Below are positions 24,314-34,415 of a DNA stretch of 64,000 nucleotides, in pieces. The number at the start of each line of letters is the position of its first letter. The stretch's first letter is position 1. The position numbers and the translations under genes are program-made. The stretch spans positions 496,001 through 560,000 of the forward strand of contig NW_026705179.1 of assembly GCF_029867415.1 (NCBI RefSeq), read 5' to 3'. Source of the stretch: Vicia villosa. Lineage: Eukaryota; Streptophyta; Magnoliopsida; Fabales; Fabaceae. Under the pieces are notes generated by a model that saw nothing but the letters and a program-made list of their open reading frames with translations, was not told where the DNA came from and ran no database searches.

Positions 24314-25730
24314 TGTTGAAGCAAGCATAGCGGCAAGCAACAAAAAAGATTTGGAAATATTGATCCGGGAATTATCGTCCTCAGAGATGGAGAGATGCCA
24401 TTCAATAGTTTATATGGTTTCGAGCTCGGGATTGAATGAGCAAAAAGTAAACAAAGATATAGACAGTAAAAGAATAAACACATTCTTAGAAGAGAAATAA
24501 CTTATCAGGAATGTAAATATATTCACTCTTCACAAACATACACTTACCAACCCGTTATGCTCAACCTACGATACTCATCTATGTTATCACGTATCTCTCA
24601 CTTAAGCGTCCATCTCTGGAGCACAAACGAGATCATCTCACAACTAAGGTTATCTCTAACGCAAAGTCACGAGAACATCCGTATTCTCGCGTCGGCGATC
24701 TCTCGCGCGCCGCTCAAACACGAAAGCATTAAGTACAGATACAATCGGTGAATGCTAGCTCTAAATCTATCTCTAGAGTTCAGAACCAACAGATAATCAT
24801 CCTAGATAAGGATTCAAGAAGTTTATCTCTAAAGCACCCCAAATCCCCAGCATAGAGCAAAAATCCAAGATAACATCAACACAGATTTGTAAAGCAAGTT
24901 AAATATAACATTATAATCGGTAAATATACATAAGATTCAAGTAAATATACAAACAAACCCAACCAAAGAGAAATACACAAAGAAGAAGAGAAATGAACCG
25001 AAGATCTCCCGGTTTGTCAGCTCCGTTCGACACTCAATCCACCCCCGATCATCCAAATGCAACCTCCGAAGATGTTTTCTAAGCCAATTCTACTCTAAGA
25101 ATGAAGTTGATGGTGTTGGGACTCAAAAATACCCAAACCATGACCTAAAAATTGTGTTTTGGCCCCTTTTAACGAGCTGCTGTCTTAGCAGGTCCGCTTA
25201 GCGGACCCCCTCCGCTCAGCGGACTCAAAATTGCATCCAGACGCTGATTTGCTCCGCTGGAGCTCCGCTCAGCGGACCCCCTCCGCTTAGCGGAGTCTGC
25301 TAAAAATCAGATTTTGTTTTCGCCATAACTCGAGAACCGTAACTCCGAATTGCGCCCGGTTCGAAGCGTTGGAAAGCTTATTCAATGCTCTATCCAATAA
25401 TGAATGAATGGAAACCAAAATGATGATTTTGGTCATCCTTATTTTGAGTCTTTGGAAGTCCGCTTGATGGTGGCTAAGCGGGCTTTCACCAAAATTGCGA
25501 AATCGAAGCCGTGCCTTTGACACTTTATTCCTCAAGGCTCCAATAAGCATGAATACCTATAAAAACAAAGGAAAAACTATCAAATGATATAAAAGTATAT
25601 GAAAGTACAACTATTCACAAAGTATACGTATTTATACACAAAACGGAGAATTATTCAAACGGTATTAACAAAAGTATCAATAAGTGCCACTATTTACATA
25701 CACAAAATAAGTACATTTTGGCACTTATCA
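24314..25730 (-). repeat. 5' LTR of the LARD
   Basis: It begins TGTTGAAGCAAGC, ends GGCACTTATCA and pairs with 20716-22131. Confidence 0.93.
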
Positions 25731-25913
25731 TTCATTTTCTAGAAAACTGGTGACAGTTGTTTTACTTTAAAAGAGATTCTGAATCAACTTAGATAATGAA
25801 ACGTTAGTAATAACATAATCAGAACTTCTAATTGATCACTATCAGAACTTCTTATAGAAACATAATCCTAACATATTTCAGAACTTAACCATACGTAAGA
25901 ACTTCTCATCTTC

Positions 25914-27791
25914 TCATTCTGGGCATAAATCTATACTGATATTCTTCAGAATGAACTTAAACCTATCTTCAGCAAGGGGTTTTGTAAAGATGTCATCCCA
26001 TTGATGGTCTGTATCCACAAAGTTTAAAGAAAGAACACCCTTCTGAACATAGTCCCTAATGAAATGATGTTTAATCTTAATATGTTTAGCTTTGGAATGC
26101 AAGATAGGATTCTTAGATAAAAATATGGAAGAAGTATTATCACAGAAGATAGGAATGTTACTCTCATATATTTGATAATCTTCTAGCTGACTCTTCATCC
26201 AGAGCATTTGTGTGCTACAACCAGCAGCAGCAACATATTTTGCTTCTGTTGTTGAGAGGGCAATGGTAGCTTGCTTCTTGCTGTACCAGGAGATTAGGTG
26301 ACTTCCAAGAAATTGACAACTTCCAGAAGTACTCTTCCTTTCAATTCTATCTCCAGCATAGTCAGCATCACAAAATCCTACTAAGTTGTATTCTTTAGAT
26401 CTTCTGTAGACTAAACCAACATTAGTAGTACCTTTCAGATACCTCAGAATTCTCTTAACAACAGTTAAGTGAGATTCTCTAGGATCTGATTGGAATCTAG
26501 CGCACAAACAAACACTGAATAAAATGTCAGGTCTAGAAGCAGTTAAATATAGAAGAGATCCAATTATACCTCTGTACAACTTCTGATATACCTTCTTACT
26601 TACCTCATCCTTACCTAGGACACACGTTGGATGCATAGGAGTTTTGGCTTCTTTGCTTTCAGAAAGATTGAACTTCTTCAGAAGTTCTTTCACATACTGC
26701 GTTTGATGAACATATGTTCCATCAGAAGTTTGATTGATTTGAATCCCAAGAAAATACTTGAGTTCTCCCATCATACTCATTTCAAATTCAGCCTGCATAG
26801 ACTTAGCAAACTCCTTCCTAAGTGTAGCATTAGATGTTCCAAAAATAATATCATCAACATAAATTTGACAAATTAAAATGTCCTTCTTAGATGTTTTACT
26901 GAAGAGAGTCGTATCCACTTGTCCTCTAGTGAAACCATTGTTCAGAAGGAAAGAACTTAATCTTTCATACCAAGCACTAGGAGCTTGCTTCAACCCATAC
27001 AATGATTTCTTTAGTTTGAAAACATGTTCTGGAGACTTGGAGTCTTCAAAACCAGGAGGTTGGTTGACATAGACTTCCTCATCTATATAGCCATTTAAGA
27101 AGGCACTCTTAACATCCATCTGATACAGAGTGATGTTATGTTGAGTGGCAAAAGAAATTAATAAGCGAATAGATTCTAACCTGGCCACTGGTGCAAAGGT
27201 TTCCGTATAGTCAATACCTTCTTGCTAACTATAACCCTGAGCCACCAGTCTGGCTTTGTTTCTTACCACTTCTCCCTTCTCACTTAGCTTGTTTCTGAAA
27301 ACCCACTTTGTACCAATGATGTTGAATACTTTTGGTCTAGGAACAAGATCCCATACATCATTCCTTGTAAACTGGTTTAGTTCTTCTTGCATGGCAATTA
27401 TCCAGTCTGGATCTTCTAGAGCTTGATCAACAGAAGTTGGCTCGATCAAAGAAACAAGACCTAATTGACATTCTGCATTGTTCTTAAGGAATGCTCTTGT
27501 TCTGATAGGATCATCTTTCTTTCCAAGAATCACATCTTTTGAGTGAGCTGAGGTGAGTCTAGAAGATCTTCTGACTGTTGGCTCTTCAGAAATTCTGATA
27601 TTCTCTAAAGATGCCGCAACTTGATCTTCTGATCCTTTGCTTCTAAGACTTTCAGCTTCTGAAACTTTGCTTCTTGGTTCTTCAACTTCTGATATGTCAA
27701 TATCTATATCTACAAAATTCTCAAACTGCTTTGGCTTTTCAAGACCAAGCTTATCATCAAATCTGATATTGATTGATTCTTCTACAACCAA
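25914..27791 (-). pseudogene. SIRE RT and RNase H, with upstream linker
   Basis: The long open part 25914-27188 (424 residues) has QMDVKSAFLNGY, the YVDDIIFG catalytic motif, and a complete RNase H with FCDADYAGD, STTEAKYVAA and the C-terminal FTKPLAEDRF. The upstream part 27225-27791 holds the acidic linker and the RT entry block ELNQFTRNDVWDLVPRP. The two are in the same frame and separated only by one TAG stop at about 27226. Together they would copy RNA and remove it from the hybrid. The linker starts abruptly at 27791 because the integrase before it is deleted. Confidence 0.9.
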
Positions 27792-27828
27792 TGTTTCAGT
27801 ATTGTATACTCTGTAGCCTTTAGAGCGT

Positions 27829-28041
27829 TCAGAATATCCAAGAAGGAAATATTTTTGTGCTTATGGTTCCAGAGCCAATTATCTTGCCCTTCTGATCTCC
27901 TCCAAACTTGACTTCTCCACCAGACTTAAGCACCAGGTCTTGGAATATAGACCTTCTTCCCGTCATGTGTCGCGAGCACCCAGAGGCCATGTACCATGAC
28001 ATTTTGTGCTTTGTCTTCTTTGCTGCCAAGGATATCTGCAA
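27829..28041 (-). pseudogene. SIRE protease remnant with altered active site
   Basis: The minus strand encodes SWYMASGCSRHMTGRRS, then GGDQKGKIIGSGTI. Relatives, including the copy at 2074-2763, have DSG where this copy has ASG, so the catalytic aspartate is lost. The reading frame then runs directly into sequence that belongs after the integrase (27791). About 1.5 kb covering the rest of the protease, the GAG-pre-integrase finger and the integrase core is missing compared with the element at 1-5613. Confidence 0.85.
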
Positions 28042-28325
28042 CAGAAATTATCTTCTCCTTAGGTACCCACAACTTCTTGGGTCCTTTCTTGTTAGTTTTC
28101 CTCAAGTTCTGATTGAACTTGGGTTTAGCATAATAAACAACAGGAGGAACAACATGATATTCTTTAGGTTTGGCAGCATGATATTTTCTAGGTTGTGTCA
28201 CATGCTTCTTAGTGTGTGTAACATGAAAGCTTTTGGCATGTGAAGTGAGCCTAATATCATGTGAGTGGCCATATTTGAACTGATCATACAATGGCTTGTA
28301 TGTGATTTTCATATCATCTATAGGT

Positions 28326-29849
28326 TTAAATTTGTGGGGTATCACCCTCATAGCCAACGCCAATCCTTTTGTTTCCAGAAACACCATATATCATAGAAGC
28401 AAGATGACTTCTGCCAATACTTCTAGATAAAAACTTTCTGAAGCTCGAGTCATATTCTTTCAGAATATGATTGAGGCTAGGAATGGATTTTTCTGATTCA
28501 GAAGGAGATCCAATATCTTTGGATAATTTTAAAACTTTTTCCTTCAGTTCAGAATTTTCCACTTCCAGCTTCTTAGTTTCATAATCAAATAGCTTCTTCA
28601 GCTTTTTGTATTTGATACTAAGATGAGCCTTGAGTTCTAGAAGTTCTGTTAAACTGGAAACTAACTCTTCTCTAGATAGTTCAGAAAATACCTCTTCAGA
28701 ATCTGATTCTGATGTAGATTCTGATCCATCTTCCACTGTGGCCATCAGTGCAAGGTTTGCCTGCTCGCCTTCGGAGTCTAATTCTGATTCTGATTCTGAA
28801 TCATCCCATGTTGCCATAAGACCTTTCTTCTTATGAAACTTCTTCTTGGGATTCTCCTTCTGAAGTTTTGGACATTCATTTTTGAAGTGTCCAGGCTCAT
28901 TGCACTCATAACAAATGACCTTCTTCTTGTCAGATCTTCTGCTTCCAGAAGATTCTCCTCTTTCAGGCTTCTTTGAACTTTTGAAGTTTTTGAACTTCCT
29001 TTGCTTGCTCTTCCAGAGTTGGTTTACCCTTCTGGAGATCATAGACAGTTCATCTTCTTCTTCTGATTCTGATTCTTCAGAATCTTCTTCTTCAGCCTGA
29101 AAAGCGTTAGTGCATTTTTTATAATTAGATTTTAATGCAATAGACTTACCTTTCTTTTGAGGTTCATTTGCATCCAGCTCAATTTCATGACTCCTCAGAG
29201 CACTGATCAATTCTTCAAGAGAGACTTTATTCAGATTCTTGGCAATTTTGAAAGCAATCACCATAGGACCCCATCTTCTTGGCAAGCTTCTGATGATCTT
29301 CTTGACATGATCAGCCCTTGTATATCCCTTGTAAATAACTCTTAAACCAGCAGTTAGCGTTTGAAATCTTGAGAACATCTTCTCAATATTTTCATCATCC
29401 TCCATCTTGAAGGCTTCATATTTCTGGATCAAGGCAAGAGCTTTAGTCTCCTTGACTTGGGCATTTCCCTCATGAGTCATTTTCAATGATTCATATATGT
29501 CATAGGCAGTTTCCCTGTTAGATATCTTCTCATATTCAGCATGAGAGATAGCATTTAGCAAAACAGACCTACACTTGTGATGATTTTTGAATTGCTTCTT
29601 TTGATCATCATTCATCTCTTGTCTTGTAAGCTTTACACCACTAGCTTTCACTGGATGTTTGTAACCATCCATCAGAATATCCCATAAGTCACCATCTAGA
29701 CCAAGAAAGTAACTTTCAAGTTTATCTTTCCAATATTCAAAGTTTTCACCACCAAATACTGGTGGTCTAGTATAACCATTGTTACCATTTCCATTATGTT
29801 GCTCAACAGAGCCAGATGTAGATGTATGTGTTGGATTTTCACCAGCCAT
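28326..29849 (-). CDS. SIRE gag, 507 residues
   Basis: This is an intact long ORF. Near residue 30 it has PPVFGGENFEYWKDK, followed by the UBN2-type core and AQVKETKALALIQKYEAF. A CCHC knuckle CYECNEPGHFKNEC lies at about residue 315, then an S/E/D-rich stretch, then a coiled-coil-like region at about 395-450 (LELKAHLSIKYKKLKKL...). The ORF ends RIGVGYEGDTPQI because of a frameshift. The next block (27926-28387) continues gag-protease spacer sequence in another frame. It would form the particle that packages element RNA. The start is the first ATG after the primer site and aligns with the gag start at 4364. Confidence 0.85.
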   Translation of the reverse strand: MAGENPTHTSTSGSVEQHNGNGNNGYTRPPVFGGENFEYWKDKLESYFLGLDGDLWDILMDGYKHPVKASGVKLTRQEMNDDQKKQFKNHHKCRSVLLNAISHAEYEKISNRETAYDIYESLKMTHEGNAQVKETKALALIQKYEAFKMEDDENIEKMFSRFQTLTAGLRVIYKGYTRADHVKKIIRSLPRRWGPMVIAFKIAKNLNKVSLEELISALRSHEIELDANEPQKKGKSIALKSNYKKCTNAFQAEEEDSEESESEEEDELSMISRRVNQLWKSKQRKFKNFKSSKKPERGESSGSRRSDKKKVICYECNEPGHFKNECPKLQKENPKKKFHKKKGLMATWDDSESESELDSEGEQANLALMATVEDGSESTSESDSEEVFSELSREELVSSLTELLELKAHLSIKYKKLKKLFDYETKKLEVENSELKEKVLKLSKDIGSPSESEKSIPSLNHILKEYDSSFRKFLSRSIGRSHLASMIYGVSGNKRIGVGYEGDTPQI

Positions 29850-29920
29850 CTTGACTTAAGCGTTTTTCTCTTCCTGAATCTTTTCTAAACACGGTTAAGT
29901 GCTTGCACCTTTGAACCGGC

Positions 29921-29932
29921 GCTCTGATGCCA
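29921..29932 (-). other. primer binding site of the SIRE element
   Basis: The minus strand reads TGGCATCAGAGC, two bases from the LTR. It matches the tRNA-iMet site TGGTATCAGAGC except for one T-to-C change, also seen in the element at 4424-4435. Confidence 0.85.
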
Positions 29933-29934
29933 AT

Positions 29935-31066
29935 TGAAGGATAGAAAAACACTTAGAAAGGGGGGGTTTGAATAAGTGTAGCTTTAAAACTTGTAAGATA
30001 AAAACAATTTGCACAATGATTTTTATCCTGGTTCGTTGTTAACTAAACTACTCCAGTCCACCCCCTTGAAGTGATTTACCTCACCTGAGGATTTAATCCA
30101 CTAATCACACAAGATTACAATGGTTTTCCACTTAGATAACCTCTAAGTCTTCTAGAGTATTCTGATCACAACCTGATCACTCTAGGAGCTCACTACTTAG
30201 ATACCCTCTAAGACTTTCTAGAGAATCCGATCACAACTTGATCTCCTCTAGTTCTTACAAATTAATATAAACAAATTCTTATAAGAGTTACAATGCTTCT
30301 TAATAAGCTATTATCACAACTGTGATTTTTCTCTTAAGTTTAAGCTTAATCTCACTAAGATATTACAACAGCAATGTAGTGAGGTTGAAGATGAAGTTTG
30401 TGAGCTTTTGAATTTGACAACGTTTCTGTATGTATGCGCAAAAGTGTTGTATTCAGCTTCTCATCAGAACTTCTATTTATAGGCACTTGAGAAGATGACA
30501 GTTGGGAGCATTTAATGCTTTGCGTGATCCGTACAGCATTGCATTTAATGTTTCACTCTTTTGTCAACTACCTCGAGCCTTGCTTTCGCTGTGTCTACTG
30601 ACGTTGCCTTTAATAGCTTCTAACGTTCCTTTTGTCAGTCAGCGTAGCCTGCCATCTTGTACTTGCTTCTGATCTGATGTTTGTGTAAACAACGTTTGAA
30701 TATCATCAGAGTCAAACAGCTTGGTACAAAGCATCTTCTTGTCTTCTGACCTTGAAGTGCTTCTTAGCGTGATACCATGAGAACTTCAGTGCTTCTGCTT
30801 CTGATCTCAAGTTCTTCTGATGCTTCCATAGACCATGTTCTGATTCTGCTTGACCATCTTCTGATGTCTTGCTAGAGCATGTTCTGATGTTGCATGATGA
30901 ACCTTCTGAGTCAGTGCTTCTTGCGCTGATTTTGTGCATACTCTTTATGTGATTCCTGAAATGGAAATTGCCTAGGATTAAAGTACCACATTATCTCATA
31001 CAAAGTTCATATACATTGTTATCATCAAAACTAAGAATATTGATCAGAACAAATCTTGTTCTAACA
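29935..31066 (-). repeat. 5' LTR of the SIRE element
   Basis: It begins TGAAGGATAG and ends CTTGTTCTAACA. It has the same length as the 3' LTR and is followed by the TSD actta. Confidence 0.95.
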
Positions 31067-31071
31067 ACTTA

Positions 31072-31545
31072 TGCCGCAACTCAAGTTTTGAAGATTGTGT
31101 GTTTATCGTGTTCAGTCTTGAGTCTGTTGTTATTTGTAATCCTCTCTTATTGTTTTGATATTAGAGTTGGAGTATTTTAGTTGAGTTGTAATTTATCAAT
31201 CATCCATACGCTTTTAAGCAAAGGATGCTTTTCTGTTTTTGAAGAGTGTCTTCTACAATCGTTTAAGTCTGTTGTTTATCACTGGTTGTAATTGAAGGGA
31301 TTTGAGGGTGGCCTCATACCTAGGTGAGTCTTAGGTAGAAGTATAGCACGGGTAGTGATTAAGTGATTAGATCGTCAACGGGTGTGTTGGCTGTAGGATC
31401 TATGAATTGATACTATTTAGTGGACTTATCCTTAGCTTTGTAGCCCTCAGAGTAGGTGTTATTGCACACCGAACTAGGTTAACACTTTCTGGTGTTCTTT
31501 ACTTTCTGTTACTGTGTTTACTATTTTTATCTTGTTCCATAATGT
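31072..31545. repeat. copia-type LTR fragment (right piece)
   Basis: This is continuous with 14498-14591 before the SIRE insertion. It contains cctcatacctaggtgagtct, tatagcacgg and a T-rich end typical of plus-oriented copia LTRs. No ORF of note is present. Its exact ends were not resolved. Confidence 0.4.
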
Positions 31546-31918
31546 TCAATTCTCAAATATTTGTGTCGTGACATCTCCTTCAACATCACATATCTGATAC
31601 CAGAATTTCAAACCAAAAACAAAATTCTTTCTAAGTTTCGGAACATGCATGACGTCCTTCAAGATTAAAGTCTTTCCTGAGGTGAAGTTCAACTCAATGT
31701 CTCCAATTCCAGTAACATCAGTGGTGTGAGCATCTCCCAATAACACTTTATTATTTTTAGCATTCATGTATGTCTTGAACATAGCACGATCGTAGAAGAC
31801 ATGACGAGAGGCGCTAGTGGCTACCCACCAAGCATAACTTCCACAAACCATCACTTCCACCAACGATGTTGATTTCAATGATCATAGCAATGAATTGCTC
31901 ATCAATCAAGTTAACCTG
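31546..31918 (-). pseudogene. protease remnant of the older copia
   Basis: The minus strand encodes WWVATSASRHVFYDRAMF then VLLGDAHTTDVTGIGDIEL and LILKDVMHVPKLRKN, the protease block of a copia polyprotein. The catalytic triplet, usually DSG or DTG, reads ATS here. At its right end QVNLIDEQFIAMI is in another frame. The remnant is cut at 31919 by foreign DNA. Confidence 0.75.
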
Positions 31919-32262
31919 AAGCTCCAGCCCGATCCCTGTGATCTCATCTCGTACTTGGCCTTCCCCCTATCTTTCTCTTCGTCCCGGGATATAGCCTTTC
32001 ACTAAAGGGAAGGTTCCCGAGCTTAGCCGAAAAAAATCCTGGAAGTAGCACTGGTTTGGCGAAAAATAGGCAAGACATATCTAAGTAGCACTGCCTGAAC
32101 GAAGTGTGGGCGTAAAGCATCAAGTGGAGGCGCCGAATCCTTGCAAGAGGGGAGCAGACCGGTCAAAGCCAAGTCCAGACGAGCTGGCCAAAAGGCATAG
32201 GGCCAAGGCTGAGCTAGTAGGCTCATCTCACTTATTGTGTGCTTTGTTGGAATAGAGTGACA
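31919..32262. other. GC-richer insert, possibly mitochondrial-derived
   Basis: About 340 bp of markedly higher GC content interrupt the copia gag-protease frame. Stretches such as cccgggatatagcctttcac, ggaaggttcccgagcttagc and gaggcgccgaatccttgc look like plant mitochondrial intergenic DNA and unlike the flanking elements. No gene is recognised. A nuclear mitochondrial insertion is the best guess. No organellar sequence could be compared, so this rests on composition and style. Confidence 0.4.
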
Positions 32263-33320
32263 TCAAGGGAAAGTGCACTTTATCTCGATTCTTCTCTTTC
32301 TACAACTCTTTCTTTCACCCAACAGTTTTGGGCCTACTCTTACATCTCTTAGCCATATGACCCGATTTTCCATAATTATAGCAAGTGAAAACCTGAGTCT
32401 CATTTATTTGAGTTGGTGGTTGCTATCTAGCAATCAGATCAGATGGGCCCCTTGAGGGATTCCCATTCTTAATTCAGTTTACAGCATTGCAGTTCTGATT
32501 CTTTAATGGTTTTTCTGTAGGCTTTAGAATCGCACCAAATCTCTGTTTGTTGTTAGAAACAACTAAGACTTCATACTTCTGATCTTATTTTCTAGCTTCC
32601 TCTTCAATTTGGAGTCGAGTGATCAGACTCTCGATTGAAAACTGTTTTGTTTTATGCCAACGCACGTTTTTGAAATCTTTCCAACCAGGGGGCAGTTTGT
32701 CAATGATAACAAAAATTTGAAATTGTTCATTGAGGGGTATACCTTCTGTAATGATTTCATGAGCAGTCTTCTAATTTCGTGGCTTTGAGCTTCCACAGAT
32801 TTTTCATCCACCTTCTTATAGTTCAAGTAGCGACTGACATCATATTTCTTTGAACCTGCTTCTTCAGTATCGTATTTCTTTTGCAGAGCCTCCCATGCCC
32901 GTTTAGCAGTCTTGTAATTACTGTAGTAATCGTACAGATCATTAGCAATGCTGTTCAAAATGTGATTTTTGCAAAGATAGTCATTCTCTTGCCATAGGGC
33001 GATTTCTTTCTTGAGTTGTAAGTTATTTGCCGCATCTTTAGTTTTTGCAGCAGAGTCTAAATCAGACGTTTTTAGAGTCTCGTCTGATTCCACTGGTGTT
33101 TTACAATTAGTTAGTTCTATTTATCCAGAAGGAGCAATAAGGATATCCTCAGTAAGAACGTGGGCAACCTTCTTTAAAGTTAAGAAAAAATTTATCTTAG
33201 CTTGCCAACGTTTGAAGTGAGAACCCTCAAACTTAAATGGTTTGTCAGGCACAGTAGCGGCCGTAGTAGTTCCGATAATTTCCTCAGTAGATATGGCAGT
33301 TAATACAAACGTCTTAAAAT
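32263..33320 (-). pseudogene. gag remnant of the older copia
   Basis: The minus strand encodes DKPFKFEGSHFKRWQAKINF near 33190-33250, ALWQENDYLCKNHILNSI and AKRAWEALQKKYDTEEAGSK around 32870-33000, and a decayed CCHC knuckle (CYNYGKSGHMAKRC, first cysteine pair broken) near 32350-32380. These are copia gag blocks in order, with several frame changes. There is no clear initiator ATG and no normal primer site between the LTR and gag. Confidence 0.8.
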
Positions 33321-33321
33321 T

Positions 33322-33898
33322 GTTATTTTTTCGGATTTTGAAAAGATTGCCACGAAGGAAGTTATCGCCTGAGTCGCGGAACAATACATTTTCTTTTAAG
33401 ACTTTTCGCTGTACTGCCAAAATTATGCAAAATAACTCTTAATAACCACGACGCCTATATGATAAAATAACTCGTTTACAAAAGGATTACGATTATCACT
33501 TGCACTGTGATGAATCGTTCAAAGAAATACACCTTCAGATGGTGTTTAAACCATCCGTAGTATCTGAAACAATTTCAGTCGTTGATGGCGCACAAGGCCA
33601 CTCGAAAAATAAAGAAGATATAATTTGTTTTGAGATGAAGAGAATAGAGATGGAGAAGGGAGATTCCAAAAGTTTAGAAATCTGGCGTACGTTTCCAATA
33701 AACTTCAGAATCATATTAATAGGTAAATGATTCAACTAAGTGGAGAGAAAATAGTGGGATGAAGTTACTTAGTCAAAACTAGATTTTGATGAGTGACTAA
33801 TTATTAATAATTAATTATTAATATTAATAATTAATTCCACTAGAATTAACTCCCATCAAAATAAGATGACCCTTTTAATTCACATTAAATTTTCAATA
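33322..33898 (-). repeat. 5' LTR of the older copia
   Basis: It starts TGTTATTTTTTCGG and is homologous to 9400-10000 over nearly its full length, with clear divergence. Its right terminus reads tttcaata, where the partner LTR has tttccaaca. Confidence 0.7.
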
Positions 33899-34415
33899 GG
33901 TTTTCTAGGTCAAAAAGATATGGGCTCTTCAATATAAAATGCAAAATGTACCAAAGATCAAATTTTCTAAATACACTCAAATTTCTTCTCTTTTTTATTT
34001 TATGTTTTTTTTATTAATAATAAAAAAAACTAAAATAAATTTAAACTAAAAGATAAAATAATACAAATCCTAATTAAACTAAATAAACTAAATTAAACTT
34101 AAATTTTAAAACTAATATTTTTTAAATAAAATTAAACTAAAAATTAAAACACATATTTTTTGATATTTTTTAAAAAATGATAATAATAAAACAAATATCT
34201 ATTAACCGTCTAAAAATGAAAAATTCGGGTAAAAGTTTAACCCGAATAAAAAGATGCAAAAAATGCGAATAAGAGCTATTTTTGTTGACTTTAATAAAAA
34301 GTCTTCTTTTTTTTTAAATGCAAAATTGCGACGATTAAACGATGAACGCACATGAAATATGAATGCAATACGCCTCAATGAACGAAATGTATGAGGGGAA
34401 AATTAGGATATGACA
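33899..34415 (+). repeat. right part of the Ogre-like LTR
   Basis: This AT-rich non-coding DNA ends ttaggatatgaca, comparable to the end of the solo LTR at 11826 (tggggtatgaca). It is followed by the TSD catag. Confidence 0.65.

Larger units (their letters stand above)
20716..25730 (-). mobile_element. non-autonomous Ty3/gypsy element (LARD-like), Tat/Athila type
   Basis: Two nearly identical LTRs (20716-22131, 1416 bp; 24314-25730, 1417 bp) flank about 2.2 kb of non-coding DNA. The TSD is ttcat (20711-20715 and 25731-25735). The primer site next to the right LTR matches tRNA-Asp and the polypurine tract abuts the left LTR, so the element reads on the minus strand. No gag or pol is present. 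By eye the LTRs differ at about four single bases plus the first 30 bp, fewer than the host SIRE LTRs, which fits a later insertion. The short ORFs at 20958/24557 and 21721/25287 are LTR by-products present in both copies. Confidence 0.93.
14592..31066 (-). mobile_element. SIRE/Maximus-type copia with env-like ORF, two nested insertions
   Basis: LTRs of equal length (1132 bp) lie at 14592-15723 and 29935-31066, and the 5-bp TSD actta occurs at 14587-14591 and 31067-31071. On the minus strand the order is 5' LTR, primer site, gag, protease remnant, RT-RNaseH, env-like ORF, polypurine tract, 3' LTR. This is the layout of SIRE1/Maximus copia elements. By eye the LTRs differ at about two dozen sites, roughly 2 percent. 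A solo LTR (17507-18689) and a LARD (20716-25730) are inserted in and before the env-like ORF. Without them the element is about 10.2 kb. Most of the integrase is deleted, so it could only move with help. Confidence 0.95.

Noticed and set aside
31585..31600. TGGTATCAGA on the minus strand as a primer binding site
   Set aside because: It falls inside the copia protease remnant with no LTR end next to it, so it is most likely chance (codons for WYQ).
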